Assembly (NCBI GenBank): GCA_002791805.1
Contig: PFND01000004.1
Coordinates: forward strand, 1-36,890
Direction: 5' to 3'
DNA: 36,890 nt
Origin: Alphaproteobacteria bacterium CG_4_10_14_0_8_um_filter_53_9
Lineage (GTDB): Bacteria > Pseudomonadota > Alphaproteobacteria > UBA2136 > UBA6156
Part shown: in pieces, positions 9,428-19,156 of the stretch
Position numbering within the stretch: position 1 is the first letter of the stretch
Layout of the letters: each line of letters begins with the position of its first letter
The notes under the pieces: generated by a model
Told to the model about the DNA's origin: nothing
Seen by the model: the letters and a program-made list of their open reading frames with translations, nothing else
Database searches by the model: none
Program-made: the position numbers and the translations under genes

Positions 9428-9462
9428 AAAAATAACAGGCCCAAGCCTGTTATTTCTTTTTC
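9425..9462. terminator. Bidirectional terminator
   Basis: aaaaaaATAACAGG-CCCAAG-CCTGTTATttcttttt between convergent genes. Confidence 0.85.
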
Positions 9463-10973
9463 CATGATGTTCTCCCTGAAAAGGGATTTTTTTGTGCCTT
9501 GAACACGACTTTGAGGGGCACATTCTCCCACCCGCAGGCACTGGCCAGCTGGTTACGGAGATAAGTTTGATACGTTAATGGCAGCTGCGCTGTGCGGTTA
9601 CCCCAAATGGCCAGCATGGGCGGGGCCGCCATGACCTGCCGGATAAACTTGAGTTTGATAACCCCACGGCTGCTGATGGGCGGCGGATTTTTGGCAAGAA
9701 GGCTTGCCAGTGCGCGGTTAAGTTTGCCTGTGCTGATGGTTTGGCGCGATTGATGATGCACCTTGATAAGACCATCCAGCAGGGTTTTTATCCCCTTCCC
9801 CTTAGGGGCACAGATGGGAATGGCGAGCGGTTGCTTGATGTGAGAAACCCGACGGGCGAGCTGGAAATTTGTCTCCTCCAGACAACCCTCTTTATCTTCC
9901 ACCAGATCCCACTTTGTAAGGGCGACGATAATTGTTTTGTTCTGGTTGAGGATAGTGGCGGCGATTTTCGTATCCTGCTCATCAAACAACTGCCATTTTC
10001 CGGCGCCGATGCTGAAGGGGGCGGCATCCACCAGCAAAAGCACCACATCTGCTTTTTCTATGCTTTCCAGCGTTTGGCCGACGGTTTTTTCTTCCAGCTC
10101 TTCTGTGATTTTGGCTTTTTTGCGCAGGCCGGGTGTATCTGTAAGGATAATTTCTTGATCTCTATAGAAAAAACGATGAGTGACGGCATCCCGTGTGAGG
10201 CCTGAAAGCGGGCCTGTCATCATCGCATCATCTCTTAAGAGCGTATTGGTGAGGGTAGATTTGCCTGTGTTGGGGCGGCCGACGATGGCAAGGCGCAAGG
10301 GCGCGGGCGGCAGAGGGGCGAGTTCTGGCGCGTCTTCATCAATCTCTATGTCATCCGGTGAGAGGGCGGAGGCCTCGGTGATCTCTTCGTCTTCTATCTC
10401 GGGCTTCGGCTCTTCGGGGGCCTCTGGCGCGAGGGGGCAATATTGTGCCAGCGCATCTTCTAGCGCGGACATGCCCATACGGTGCTCTGCCGACAGCACA
10501 ATCGGATCTCCGAACCCGAGAGACTGCGTGGCGGGGATGTGATCCTCTGCCACCGACATATCGGCCTTGGTAATAATAGGAATAATGATTTTGCCCATTT
10601 TGCGCAGGCTGGCTGCCAGTTCTTCATCTGACGGGAGCGGGCCGCTGGCGCCGTCGATCACAAACAGCAGAATATCCGCCTTTTTGGCGGCTCTGATGGC
10701 TTTTTCCGTGAGATCCGCCGGTTTAACATCTGACTGTTTTTTATGAATAGCCTGGATGCGTTCCTTCGTGTGGGGGGTGGTTTCTACTCCTGCGGTATCT
10801 AACAAATTGAACACCAGCCTGCCTAATGCGGCGGGGGCGAGGCGGGCATCGCGCGTTGTTCCCGGGGCATTATGCACCACGGCCCTGCCCTCACGGCTCA
10901 TGACATTGAACAGCGTGCTTTTACCTACATTGGGGCGACCAATGAGGGCGAGGGTGGGCAGAGTTGGTTTCAT
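9450..10973 (-). CDS. der: GTPase Der (EngA), two G domains
   Basis: LALIGRPNVGKSTLFN and LAIVGRPNTGKSTLTNTLL, KH-like C-terminus. Start set to the MKPTLPTLALIGRPN Met. Confidence 0.95.
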   Translation of the reverse strand: MKPTLPTLALIGRPNVGKSTLFNVMSREGRAVVHNAPGTTRDARLAPAALGRLVFNLLDTAGVETTPHTKERIQAIHKKQSDVKPADLTEKAIRAAKKADILLFVIDGASGPLPSDEELAASLRKMGKIIIPIITKADMSVAEDHIPATQSLGFGDPIVLSAEHRMGMSALEDALAQYCPLAPEAPEEPKPEIEDEEITEASALSPDDIEIDEDAPELAPLPPAPLRLAIVGRPNTGKSTLTNTLLRDDAMMTGPLSGLTRDAVTHRFFYRDQEIILTDTPGLRKKAKITEELEEKTVGQTLESIEKADVVLLLVDAAPFSIGAGKWQLFDEQDTKIAATILNQNKTIIVALTKWDLVEDKEGCLEETNFQLARRVSHIKQPLAIPICAPKGKGIKTLLDGLIKVHHQSRQTISTGKLNRALASLLAKNPPPISSRGVIKLKFIRQVMAAPPMLAIWGNRTAQLPLTYQTYLRNQLASACGWENVPLKVVFKAQKNPFSGRTSWKKK

Positions 10974-11081
10974 TGCTTTGGTATGTAGTCCACCTGCCAC
11001 TTTTCCGCAAGGTTTAAGGGGCTTATCTTATTGAATGTTAGGACGTACGGGCGCTGACGTTTTTATGGCGAGGCGCACCGT

Positions 11082-11684
11082 TTAGGCGCGGGCGGTGATA
11101 TCTGTATGAAAGTTGAGGGCGGTGAGGCCAAGTTTTTGCGTGGCGGCGTTATAGCGTTTCTCTAACGCGACATCGAATAAAATGCCTTCATCCCCCGGGA
11201 GAAGGAGCCAGCCGTTGCCGTGAAGCTCTTCCTCCAGCTGGCCTGCCGCCCAGCCTGCATAGCCCAAACAAAAGTTGAGTGCGCGCGGGCCGCGGCCGTG
11301 GGCAATATCTGTCACAATTTCGGCCGAGGCAGAAAGTGAAATGTTGCTGGCGACGCTTACCGTAGTGGGAAGGGCGTAATCTCCTGTATGAAGGACAAAG
11401 CCCCGCGTGTGCTCTACCGGGCCGCCACGGATAATCTCTGGCGCGCCAAAGCGTGCGGCCATCATCTCTTCTATCCCCATGCTTTTGGCGATTTCTCCAA
11501 ACGTGATTTTTTTGAGCGGCTGGTTGACGATGACACCCATGCTGCCTTCGTCTCCGTGACTGACAAGGTAGATGAGCGCACGCTCGAACGGGGTGCCGTT
11601 AAGCTCGGCACTGGCCAGCAACATTTGACCCCGAAGAGTTGTGCTGGCCGCATTTTGCGTTTGGAAAAGGAGTTTGTCTGGCAT
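11082..11684 (-). CDS. YqgE/AlgH family protein
   Basis: GQMLLASAELNGTPFERALIYLVSHGDEGSMGVIVNQPL; FCLGYAGWAAGQLEEEL. Confidence 0.92.
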   Translation of the reverse strand: MPDKLLFQTQNAASTTLRGQMLLASAELNGTPFERALIYLVSHGDEGSMGVIVNQPLKKITFGEIAKSMGIEEMMAARFGAPEIIRGGPVEHTRGFVLHTGDYALPTTVSVASNISLSASAEIVTDIAHGRGPRALNFCLGYAGWAAGQLEEELHGNGWLLLPGDEGILFDVALEKRYNAATQKLGLTALNFHTDITARA

Positions 11685-11695
11685 CTTTTTTTACC

Positions 11696-12148
11696 TTAGC
11701 GCGGGATGGCGGCGACGGCAAGTTCATCTACCAGTTCATTTTCCGGATGGCCTGCGTGGCCTTTGACCCAGTGCCATTTTACCTGATGGGGGGCGGCGGC
11801 GGCGATGAGGTTTTCCCAGTATTCCCTGTTCTCTACGGGTTTATTCTGGCTGTTTTTCCAGCCTTTTCTTATCCAGCCCTTCACCCATTCTGTCATGCCT
11901 TTTTGGACATATTGGCTGTCTGTATAGATATCCGCCTTGCAGGGTTCCTTTAATGCCTTGAGAGCTTCGGCCGGAGAGGTCAGCTCCATACGGTTGTTGG
12001 TGGTGTGCTTAACACCTCCGCTGCCTTGCTTTTGGTGATCGTTCCACACGATGAGATAGGCCCAGCCGCCCGGGCCCGGGTTGCCTGAACAGGCACCGTC
12101 TGTATAAATCTTCACGTGCGGGAGCGCTTGTTTTTCGTCACTTTTCAT
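11696..12148 (-). CDS. rnhA: Ribonuclease HI
   Basis: [62 protein letters not shown]. Confidence 0.96.
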   Translation of the reverse strand: MKSDEKQALPHVKIYTDGACSGNPGPGGWAYLIVWNDHQKQGSGGVKHTTNNRMELTSPAEALKALKEPCKADIYTDSQYVQKGMTEWVKGWIRKGWKNSQNKPVENREYWENLIAAAAPHQVKWHWVKGHAGHPENELVDELAVAAIPR

Positions 12149-12194
12149 GAAGCAGACACTAGCCTAATTTCTACGGGTGGGCTAGGGTGGCGCT

Positions 12195-12902
12195 ATGGCT
12201 CGACTGGTGCAAAAAATGGCGAAAAAAGAACGTGGTGATGACCGCGTGACCAAAGCGACGAGCAAACACCTCTCCAAATCATCCCGCGCGTACCTGAACC
12301 GCCAGTTTAATGACCCGTATGTTCTGCGCGCTAAAGAAGAAGGCTACCGCAGCAGAGCGGCTTTTAAGCTTTTGGAAATTCAGGAAAAATATCATGTTTT
12401 AGACGACGTTGACGTGGTGGTTGACCTTGGGTGTGCGCCTGGAAGCTGGTGTCAGGTGGTGCAGAGTATCCGCCCGAAGGTGAAGATTATCGGGATGGAT
12501 TTGCTGGAAACCGACCCGCTGGAAGGATGCGTTTTTTTACAAAACGACTTCTCTTCTGATGAGGGGCTTGATGAACTTATGGCCCACTTGCCCAAGGATA
12601 CTGCCATTGACGTGGTGATGAGCGACCTTGCTGCCAACACCATGGGACACCGCGAGACGGATGGCCTGCGCACCCAGGCTTTGGTGGAGCTGGCTGCTAT
12701 TTTTGCCCGCGAAAACCTGAAGATTGGCGGCCACTTTGTGACCAAGATGTTTATGCATGGCGGTGAAAAGGCCTTTGCTTTAGACTTGCAAAAAGTATTT
12801 GAGAAAGTGCACTTTTTAAAGCCCTCCAGCAGCAGAAAAGACAGCCGAGAGATTTTTCTGGTGGCCAAAGGATATTTGGGTGAAGCGAAAAAAGGACGAT
12901 AG
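12195..12902 (+). CDS. rlmE: 23S rRNA (uridine-2'-O) methyltransferase RlmE
   Basis: SRAAFKLLEIQEKYHVLDDVDVVVDLGCAPGSWCQV, DVVMSDLAANTMGHRETD. Confidence 0.93.
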   Translation: MARLVQKMAKKERGDDRVTKATSKHLSKSSRAYLNRQFNDPYVLRAKEEGYRSRAAFKLLEIQEKYHVLDDVDVVVDLGCAPGSWCQVVQSIRPKVKIIGMDLLETDPLEGCVFLQNDFSSDEGLDELMAHLPKDTAIDVVMSDLAANTMGHRETDGLRTQALVELAAIFARENLKIGGHFVTKMFMHGGEKAFALDLQKVFEKVHFLKPSSSRKDSREIFLVAKGYLGEAKKGR

Positions 12903-12903
12903 C

Positions 12904-14643
12904 ATGGCGCTTTTGGATGTTCGGAACCTTAATATTTACACCAGCGATAACAAACATCTAGTTAAAGACGTTTCCTTTTTTGTTGAAGAAGGTGAGTGCC
13001 TTGCGGTGGTGGGTGAAAGTGGCAGCGGCAAGACATTGACGGCGCTTTCTCTTATGAATTTACTGGGTGAGGGGCTGCGGGTAGGCGGCGGGGACAAGGC
13101 GGACAAACCTGGGGTACGCCACGAACAAAAAGAGAGCAAGCGCCAGGCAGGAGACGGGCATGCGGCGGGGGGAGACGCCTCTGTTTACTTTAACGGCACC
13201 GAAATTTTAGGTTTGGAGGGTGCTGCGATGCGTCGTTTGCGCGGGAAGGACATGGCCATGATCTTTCAGGAGCCTGCCACCGCCCTTAACCCTGTGATGC
13301 GGTGCGGCGCGCAAGTGGCCGAAGTTTTCACCATTCATACCCGACTGGGGCGCGCCGAGATAAAACGCCGTGTGCTGGCCCTGTTTGAACGCGTGAAGCT
13401 GCCCGACCCTGCCCGTGTGTGGAAAGCCTACCCTCACGAACTGAGCGGTGGCCAGCGCCAGCGCGTGATGATTGCCATGGCCCTTGCCCTGAAACCCAAG
13501 CTTTTGATTGCCGACGAACCCACCACCGCGCTGGATGTGACCGTGCAGGCCGAGATTTTAGACCTTGTGCGTGAGATACGCACCGAAATGGGTATGGCCA
13601 TGCTGTGGATTACCCATGATTTTGGCGTGGTGCGCGCCCTTGCCGACCGTGTGATGGTGATGGAGCACGGTGTGGTGCGTGAGACGGGAGCTGTGGCCGA
13701 TGTTTTAGCCCACCCGAAAGATGCTTATACCAAACGATTGCTGAGTGCGACGCTGGAGCTTAAACCCGTGGAAGCCAAAGCCGCGATCACGGCGCCTCTG
13801 CACGAGACCGTTCTCTCTGCCGAAAACCTGAGTTTGTTTTACGAGAAAAAAGGCGGAATTTTAGGCTTTAAAGCCCAGCCTGTGTGGGCGCTTCATGATG
13901 TCTCTCTCACCCTTGGGCGGGGCGAAATTTTAGGTGTGGTGGGCGAAAGTGGCAGCGGCAAGAGCACGCTGGCGCGGGTGCTGACGCGGCTTTCTCGGCC
14001 GACAAAACCGATGGGCGGCCATGCGGTGCCCTCTCCCCATGTAGTGATTTTAGGGCGTGAGATTTTAGACCTTAAAGGCCGTGAGTTACGGGCTGCACGG
14101 CGCGGCATGCAAATGGTCTTTCAGGACCCATCTGCCAGCCTTAACCCCAAAATGACTATTTTTGACAGCATTGCCGAGGGTGTGCGGGCGTGGGCGCCGC
14201 GGGGCCGTGCGGCGGCCCTGCCCGACGGTTTACCTACAAGTAAAGATGCCTTAAGGGCTTATGTGGAAGGCCTGCTGGCCGAAGTAGGCTTGCCGGCCGA
14301 TGTTACCCACCGCCTGCCCAGCCAGCTGAGTGGGGGGCAAAAACAACGCGTGGCCATTGCACGAGCGTTGGCGCTGAAGCCCGAAATTCTGGTTTGTGAT
14401 GAGGCTGTGAGTGCGTTGGATGTCTCCGTTCAATCTCAGATTTTGGCCCTGCTTAAGAAACTGCAAACTGAACGCGGGCTTTCTATGATTTTTATTACCC
14501 ATGACTTGCGCGTGGTCTCTCATCTCTGTGACCGCGTTTTGGTGATGCAAAACGGAAGTGTGGTGGAAACAGGCCCTGTCGCTTCTGTTTTGGGCGCCCC
14601 GAGGGAGGCTTATACACAGCGACTTGTAAGCGCTGTTGTATGA
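12904..14643 (+). CDS. Fused dual-ATPase oligopeptide ABC transporter protein (YejF/Dpp type)
   Basis: Two Walker A sites ([26 protein letters not shown]) and two signatures ([28 protein letters not shown]). Confidence 0.92.
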   Translation: MALLDVRNLNIYTSDNKHLVKDVSFFVEEGECLAVVGESGSGKTLTALSLMNLLGEGLRVGGGDKADKPGVRHEQKESKRQAGDGHAAGGDASVYFNGTEILGLEGAAMRRLRGKDMAMIFQEPATALNPVMRCGAQVAEVFTIHTRLGRAEIKRRVLALFERVKLPDPARVWKAYPHELSGGQRQRVMIAMALALKPKLLIADEPTTALDVTVQAEILDLVREIRTEMGMAMLWITHDFGVVRALADRVMVMEHGVVRETGAVADVLAHPKDAYTKRLLSATLELKPVEAKAAITAPLHETVLSAENLSLFYEKKGGILGFKAQPVWALHDVSLTLGRGEILGVVGESGSGKSTLARVLTRLSRPTKPMGGHAVPSPHVVILGREILDLKGRELRAARRGMQMVFQDPSASLNPKMTIFDSIAEGVRAWAPRGRAAALPDGLPTSKDALRAYVEGLLAEVGLPADVTHRLPSQLSGGQKQRVAIARALALKPEILVCDEAVSALDVSVQSQILALLKKLQTERGLSMIFITHDLRVVSHLCDRVLVMQNGSVVETGPVASVLGAPREAYTQRLVSAVV

Positions 14644-15023
14644 GCGGGCTGATGATTGCCAGTATTGCTGCGGGTGGGGCTGTAGGGGCGGTTTTACGGC
14701 ATGTTTTGGGGAACTTTGTGGTGCGGTTTTGGGTGTTGTCTCCGTTTATGGGTACGCTTTTTGTGAACATTTTAGGTTGTTTTACCCTTGGGTTTTTGGT
14801 GAGCGCGCTGGCCCTGCGTTTTGACATGACACCCGAGATGCGCAGCTTTTTGGTGGTGGGGATTTTGGGCGGATTCACCACTTTTTCTGCCTTTAGCCTT
14901 GAGACGTTTGCCATGCTGGAGCGTGGAGATTATGCCCTTGCTGCTTCTTACATTGGGCTTTCTGTTTTAGGCGGCCTTTTGGCGCTGGGTTTGGGGATGT
15001 TTTTGGGTCGGTTTGTTTTTTGA
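14640..15023 (+). CDS. crcB: Fluoride channel CrcB/FluC
   Basis: AAGGAVGAVLRHVLGNFV, FMGTLFVNILGCFTLGFL, GILGGFTTFSAFSLE; ATGA overlap with upstream gene. Confidence 0.92.
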   Translation: MSGLMIASIAAGGAVGAVLRHVLGNFVVRFWVLSPFMGTLFVNILGCFTLGFLVSALALRFDMTPEMRSFLVVGILGGFTTFSAFSLETFAMLERGDYALAASYIGLSVLGGLLALGLGMFLGRFVF

Positions 15024-15096
15024 TTTTGGCTTGATTGTTTCAGGGTTTAAGCGTATACATTTTTACACGAAACGCATGTCTAAAAGGAGATTTATC

Positions 15097-15600
15097 ATGC
15101 GCGCTGGAACACGTTTTCTTTTTACGCTTGGGCTTTTCTTCTCCCTGATGGGAGGGGCCCATGCCGACAACTGGGCGGGAAATGCCGTTAAATCCCGCGC
15201 GCTGTGCGGGCAGCACCCCGTGGACAAGGAGGCCTGTGTCCTTCTGGATACGAGCTGGGGCTTGATTAAGCCCTTTACAGGCATGCGGGACATTGCCGCC
15301 GAACTTTGGAATGCTGGCCAAGATGCCCGCGACCCCGAACTTCGTGACAAAGCCAAGGCGCTCTGGAACGGCTGGGCCGATGCCTTGGGTGTGGGAAGCC
15401 AGCCCCGCGGCAAGAATGCTGGCATTCTGGTGGAGTCCGCCTTTATCCGCCATGTGGAGGCTTGCTCCCCCGGAGCCTGCATGACGCCTGAGTTGAAAAG
15501 GCTTTTTTGGGCCAGCCTGCGCGTTCTGGTGAAAACCACGCCTGACAAGATGAAGCGCTGGAACGCGCTTTACTTGGCTTTGCCCGAGCCCAAGGCTTGA
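15097..15600 (+). CDS. Hypothetical secreted protein, 167 aa
   Basis: Signal peptide MRAGTRFLFTLGLFFSLMGGAHA; RBS aaaagga; Cys-containing mature domain. Confidence 0.6.
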   Translation: MRAGTRFLFTLGLFFSLMGGAHADNWAGNAVKSRALCGQHPVDKEACVLLDTSWGLIKPFTGMRDIAAELWNAGQDARDPELRDKAKALWNGWADALGVGSQPRGKNAGILVESAFIRHVEACSPGACMTPELKRLFWASLRVLVKTTPDKMKRWNALYLALPEPKA

Positions 15601-15607
15601 CCTCCCT

Positions 15608-15648
15608 CCCCCGCCCTGCTGGTTCAGCCGGGCGGGGGCCTTTTTTTA
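15608..15648. terminator. Terminator between convergent genes
   Basis: CCCCCGCCC ... GGGCGGGGG followed by T-run. Confidence 0.8.
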
Positions 15649-15649
15649 T

Positions 15650-15787
15650 TTACTCATCTTGCAGAATACGGTTGGCGTTGCCTTCCGGATCCTCAAATTG
15701 ACCCGATTTAAGCGCCCAGAGAAAGGCCAGCAGACCCAGCAGGCCGAGGCCAAGGGCGATGGGAATAAGGAGGATGAGAATGGACAT
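15650..15787 (-). CDS. ccoS: cbb3-type cytochrome oxidase assembly protein CcoS (not in ORF track)
   Basis: MSILILLIPIALGLGLLGLLAFLWALKSGQFEDPEGNANRILQDE*, 45 aa; the PIAL...GLLAFLWALKSGQFEDPEG pattern is characteristic of CcoS. Confidence 0.88.
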   Translation of the reverse strand: MSILILLIPIALGLGLLGLLAFLWALKSGQFEDPEGNANRILQDE

Positions 15788-15887
15788 GTGGCCTTTAAGG
15801 TGCGGTTTTTTTTGCAGAGCTGTCAAGGTTTTTTGGCGGCTTGGGCGGGGTCAGCTTTGTTACTGAGACTCCCTATACACAGGTGTC

Positions 15888-17162
15888 ATGAAGAAGAACA
15901 TTTCTTTGGTGAGCGGAGCGCCTGTTGTGCGCTCGTCAGTTTCTCCCGACGTTATTGCCTTGCCGCTGGCCGGGAGATTGATGCTACTTGCTGACAAGAT
16001 GGGAGGTAAGCGCGCTTTGGCCGAGGCGGCGGGCGTTTCTGAATCTCAGATCTTCAGATATTTGAACGGCGACAGCGAGATGAGCGCTGCCAAAGCTGTT
16101 GCGCTGGCCCGTGCGACAGGGGTGGACGTGGGCTGGTTGCTGACGGGAGAGGGTGTGCCCGAACCTGTACGCCGCGTGGGGCCAAGCTTTAGAGCGGCGC
16201 TGATGGAAGATATTCTCCGCGTGCTGACGGAAGTACTTGTGGACTTTGAATGGCGCCTAAACCCCACCCAGCGCGCCCGCTATGCCGCTTACGCTTACAT
16301 GGCGCTCCGCCTTGAAGAAGACGCCCTTGGCCATGATGTGGACGTGACCCCCGAACGCTTAATGGAAGGCCTTTGGTACTTTGGCAAAACGACGTTTGAC
16401 GAACTGCTGGGTATTCATCGTGACGCCATTATGACGTTAGCTTATGAGAAGACGGCTGTTGACGACTACTGGGCATCCGGCTTTGCAAATGCTGTGAGCG
16501 CCGGATATGAAAACTTCCATAACTCTCAGGCGGGGGCAGCCCTGTTTCGGCGTATTGGCCAAAAGCCCGCCCCTCTGACATGCCAACTCCTCCTCCGTAT
16601 TCTTTCGTTTTGGCATGAGGCCAACCCTAACCGTAAGCGCTGCGCGTGGCTTGACGTGGGCTGTGGTAATGGGAGAGATATGCTCTTTATACGCCAAACA
16701 GATGAAACAATAGATTTACACGGCATTGATGTTGCCAGTTACCCTATACGCTTGGCGCGTCAGCTGCTTGCGCCCCATGCGATCTCTCATGATGCCTTGT
16801 GCACAGGTGATTTACGCCACCTTCCCCATGCTCCTGAATCATTTGATATTGTTTATTCTCGCATGAGTTTGTACGGTATCCCTGATTTTGGCGAAAAAAG
16901 CCAAGAAGGTTTACAAAGCGCTCTCCTTCATGCGGTGCGCGTTTTGAAGCCCGGCGGATTGCTGGCCCTTATTCACCCCGAAGGGCAACACCCTTTATGG
17001 CTGTATCCTACCTATTTTAATACCGCCGAAAACATAACAAGCCGCTTGGCGCGGCTTGGTATGAGTCTCATTTCTTCTGACATTTTAGACTTGGGTGTTG
17101 GAGACCCCAACTTAAGACACCAAAGCTTTATCCTTATGCGTAAAGATACAGCTAAGGCTTAG
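15888..17162 (+). CDS. N-terminal XRE-type HTH fused to C-terminal class I SAM methyltransferase
   Basis: KRALAEAAGVSESQIFRYLNGDSEMSAAKAVALARATGVDVGWLLTGEG (HTH); AWLDVGCGNGRDMLFIRQ...LHGIDVASYPIRLARQ...FDIVYSRMSLYGI (MTase). Confidence 0.8.
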   Translation: MKKNISLVSGAPVVRSSVSPDVIALPLAGRLMLLADKMGGKRALAEAAGVSESQIFRYLNGDSEMSAAKAVALARATGVDVGWLLTGEGVPEPVRRVGPSFRAALMEDILRVLTEVLVDFEWRLNPTQRARYAAYAYMALRLEEDALGHDVDVTPERLMEGLWYFGKTTFDELLGIHRDAIMTLAYEKTAVDDYWASGFANAVSAGYENFHNSQAGAALFRRIGQKPAPLTCQLLLRILSFWHEANPNRKRCAWLDVGCGNGRDMLFIRQTDETIDLHGIDVASYPIRLARQLLAPHAISHDALCTGDLRHLPHAPESFDIVYSRMSLYGIPDFGEKSQEGLQSALLHAVRVLKPGGLLALIHPEGQHPLWLYPTYFNTAENITSRLARLGMSLISSDILDLGVGDPNLRHQSFILMRKDTAKA

Positions 17163-17572
17163 CCGCAGCCTGTTCCGCTAAAAAGCTTGGCATTATGCTG
17201 GCGCGCCATGAGGATGTCTTCCCCGAACTCCTGAGCATAGGCAGGGATGGTTTTGGCTTCGTAATCGGCCGTGGTGTCTTCGTCGGTCGGCTCGTGGTGG
17301 AGGTAGGCTCCAAACAGCATATCGCAATCGGCCATATATTGGCGTGTGTGCTCAATATGAGAATGCCACACGTAATCTACGATTTGAGGAGGCACAAAGG
17401 ACTGGCCTTTGTAACGATTGTGCAAGGTGAGAAACTGACGGTAAAGTTCTTCCGCACGGGCGAGAGTGGCTTTGTCCAGCCCTGTTTCGGCCTCGACGCG
17501 GGCCATGATGCGCGTGAGATCCAGTTTTTGGAGGCGGGTTTCGAAGGGGGTATCGAAGTGAACTTGTTGCAT
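17159..17572 (-). CDS. Glycine-rich-domain-containing-protein-like (GRDP/DUF1399-like) protein
   Basis: VPPQIVDYVWHSHIEHTRQYMADCDMLFGAYLHHEP fits the VD.vWH.Hi..T..Y..dC...fG..lHH pattern. Confidence 0.6.
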   Translation of the reverse strand: MQQVHFDTPFETRLQKLDLTRIMARVEAETGLDKATLARAEELYRQFLTLHNRYKGQSFVPPQIVDYVWHSHIEHTRQYMADCDMLFGAYLHHEPTDEDTTADYEAKTIPAYAQEFGEDILMARQHNAKLFSGTGCG

Positions 17573-17756
17573 ATCTGCGAGACTTTCTTTGGCTTGATTG
17601 TCGTTTATGCTAGGGAGTTTAGGGGTAATGTTTCACACATGCAAGGGGGGTGGCTTAAATAAGTATACTTACCATGCATGATTGCAGCTAAGATTTTGTT
17701 TTATTGTTTATTTTTTGAGGTGTGATGTACTTGGCGCCATACAAAAGGAGGCCGAT

Positions 17757-18110
17757 ATGTACGACAAAACGACACCTAACAATGCAAAAAAATGTGAAAC
17801 GATACCCGAATATGGGGCTGAAGCCCTTGTGAATGCCGCCACGTGCGGGCGCAAAATTGGCCGTTTAATTTTAATGATTGATGCCGTGGGCGATGACCTG
17901 ATGGCCCCTCTTGTGGCCACATGGCAGCAAGACCCCATGGTGACCTTTGTGGGTGGAGAACCCAATGCAGCCCTTGATGCCATGCAGAGCACCCCCGGGT
18001 TTTTCTATAATGACGGCGAGGCCATGGGCTATGACACCATGAGAGCCTTTTTACCGTGGTTGGAAGTGTGGCTGGTGAGCAAGACCGGAGGATGGAAGCT
18101 GCGGGGGTAG
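17757..18110 (+). CDS. Hypothetical protein, 117 aa
   Basis: ATG preceded by AAAAGGAGG; followed by terminator. The ORF-track start at 17682 is too long. Confidence 0.6.
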   Translation: MYDKTTPNNAKKCETIPEYGAEALVNAATCGRKIGRLILMIDAVGDDLMAPLVATWQQDPMVTFVGGEPNAALDAMQSTPGFFYNDGEAMGYDTMRAFLPWLEVWLVSKTGGWKLRG

Positions 18111-18118
18111 ATACGCTG

Positions 18119-18146
18119 AACCCCCGCTTTTTAGGCGGGGGTTGCG
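18119..18146 (+). terminator. Rho-independent terminator
   Basis: AACCCCCGC-TTTTTA-GCGGGGGTT-type hairpin. Confidence 0.7.
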
Positions 18147-18169
18147 TTTCGGTTTATCGGTTGCAGGGG

Positions 18170-18967
18170 CTAGGCGGCGAGCTTCATATTCTCGATTATA
18201 TCCGTTTTCTGTCTTCCTGTTTCCTTTGTTTCTCCAGATATTTCTGGTGATTCAGGTCTTTCATCAGAAGGTGCCAACACCTCACTTATCCGCCTTTGTT
18301 CCCGTACCACATGAAAACTGAGGTTGAACAGGTCTCCTGTGGTGAGGACATCGCGGGGGGGTGTCATCTCCTCTCTGATAAGTTGTTCCCACGCGTGAAG
18401 ATTGCGGCCTTTTGTATGGCAACCGTATTTTTGAAAGATTTCCTCCTTGTTGGTATAAGGATCTTGCAAGGCTTCGTAGATGTCCTGTTTTTCCTTTTGC
18501 GTGAAATCTCGGCCAAGTGTGTATGACCTTGCAAAACGATTCATTTTCTCCTCATCTTTGAGCCAGAATAACCCCAGCATGATCTTTTTAGCCGGGTTAA
18601 GCACGTACATGACGCTGGCCGGTGAATGAGGTTGTTTTGCATGCTGCACGAGCTGAGAGCCTTTGATGTTAAAGGATTCAAAAGGCTTACTTGAATAATG
18701 AAACACCGGATTGGGCAGGCCAAAGGCCGCCAAAACCAGCAACATGCCGTGTATGAACTGCGGGTGGATAAGGGTATCTCTGATCTCCTCCCCTTCTCCC
18801 GCCATGTACAGCCCCCAAAGAGAGAGAGCCGCTATGCCCAAGGCCCAAAAGCCGATGACAACAAGACAAAGTGTTGTGGTTGTTTTCATGCCCATACCCA
18901 GAAATTCATAAAATTCTCGGATGTAGAGTGTGTTCGGCTTTTGAGTGCCGTTATGTGCCGCTTTCAT
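18170..18967 (-). CDS. Hypothetical membrane protein (paralogue of 19157-19849)
   Basis: N-terminal hydrophobic segments, then HSPASVMYVLNPAKKIMLGLFWLKDEEKMNRFARSYTLGRDFTQKEKQDIYEAL. Confidence 0.6.
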   Translation of the reverse strand: MKAAHNGTQKPNTLYIREFYEFLGMGMKTTTTLCLVVIGFWALGIAALSLWGLYMAGEGEEIRDTLIHPQFIHGMLLVLAAFGLPNPVFHYSSKPFESFNIKGSQLVQHAKQPHSPASVMYVLNPAKKIMLGLFWLKDEEKMNRFARSYTLGRDFTQKEKQDIYEALQDPYTNKEEIFQKYGCHTKGRNLHAWEQLIREEMTPPRDVLTTGDLFNLSFHVVREQRRISEVLAPSDERPESPEISGETKETGRQKTDIIENMKLAA

Positions 18968-19111
18968 GCGTTATATCCCCTGGTTAAAACGATACGGTGT
19001 CCCTCAGGTTGCCTCGTGCAACCTTGTTGTGGGAGGGGCGTGGATAACAGGCGTGCGGACGGTGGTAAAGGCAGAACTGATGTTTGTGCTGCTTTGTGTG
19101 GCATGTATGCC

Positions 19112-19136
19112 AAACCCCCCGCAGAACGGGGGGTTT
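19112..19136. terminator. Terminator hairpin between the two paralogues
   Basis: AAACCCCCCG-CAGAA-CGGGGGGTTT, perfect 10-bp stem. Confidence 0.75.
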
Positions 19137-19156
19137 GGCGATTTCTGGCAATGGAT

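Noticed and set aside
14500-14645. Fluoride riboswitch upstream of crcB
   Set aside because: crcB starts inside the end of the ABC gene (ATGA overlap); no independent leader is present.
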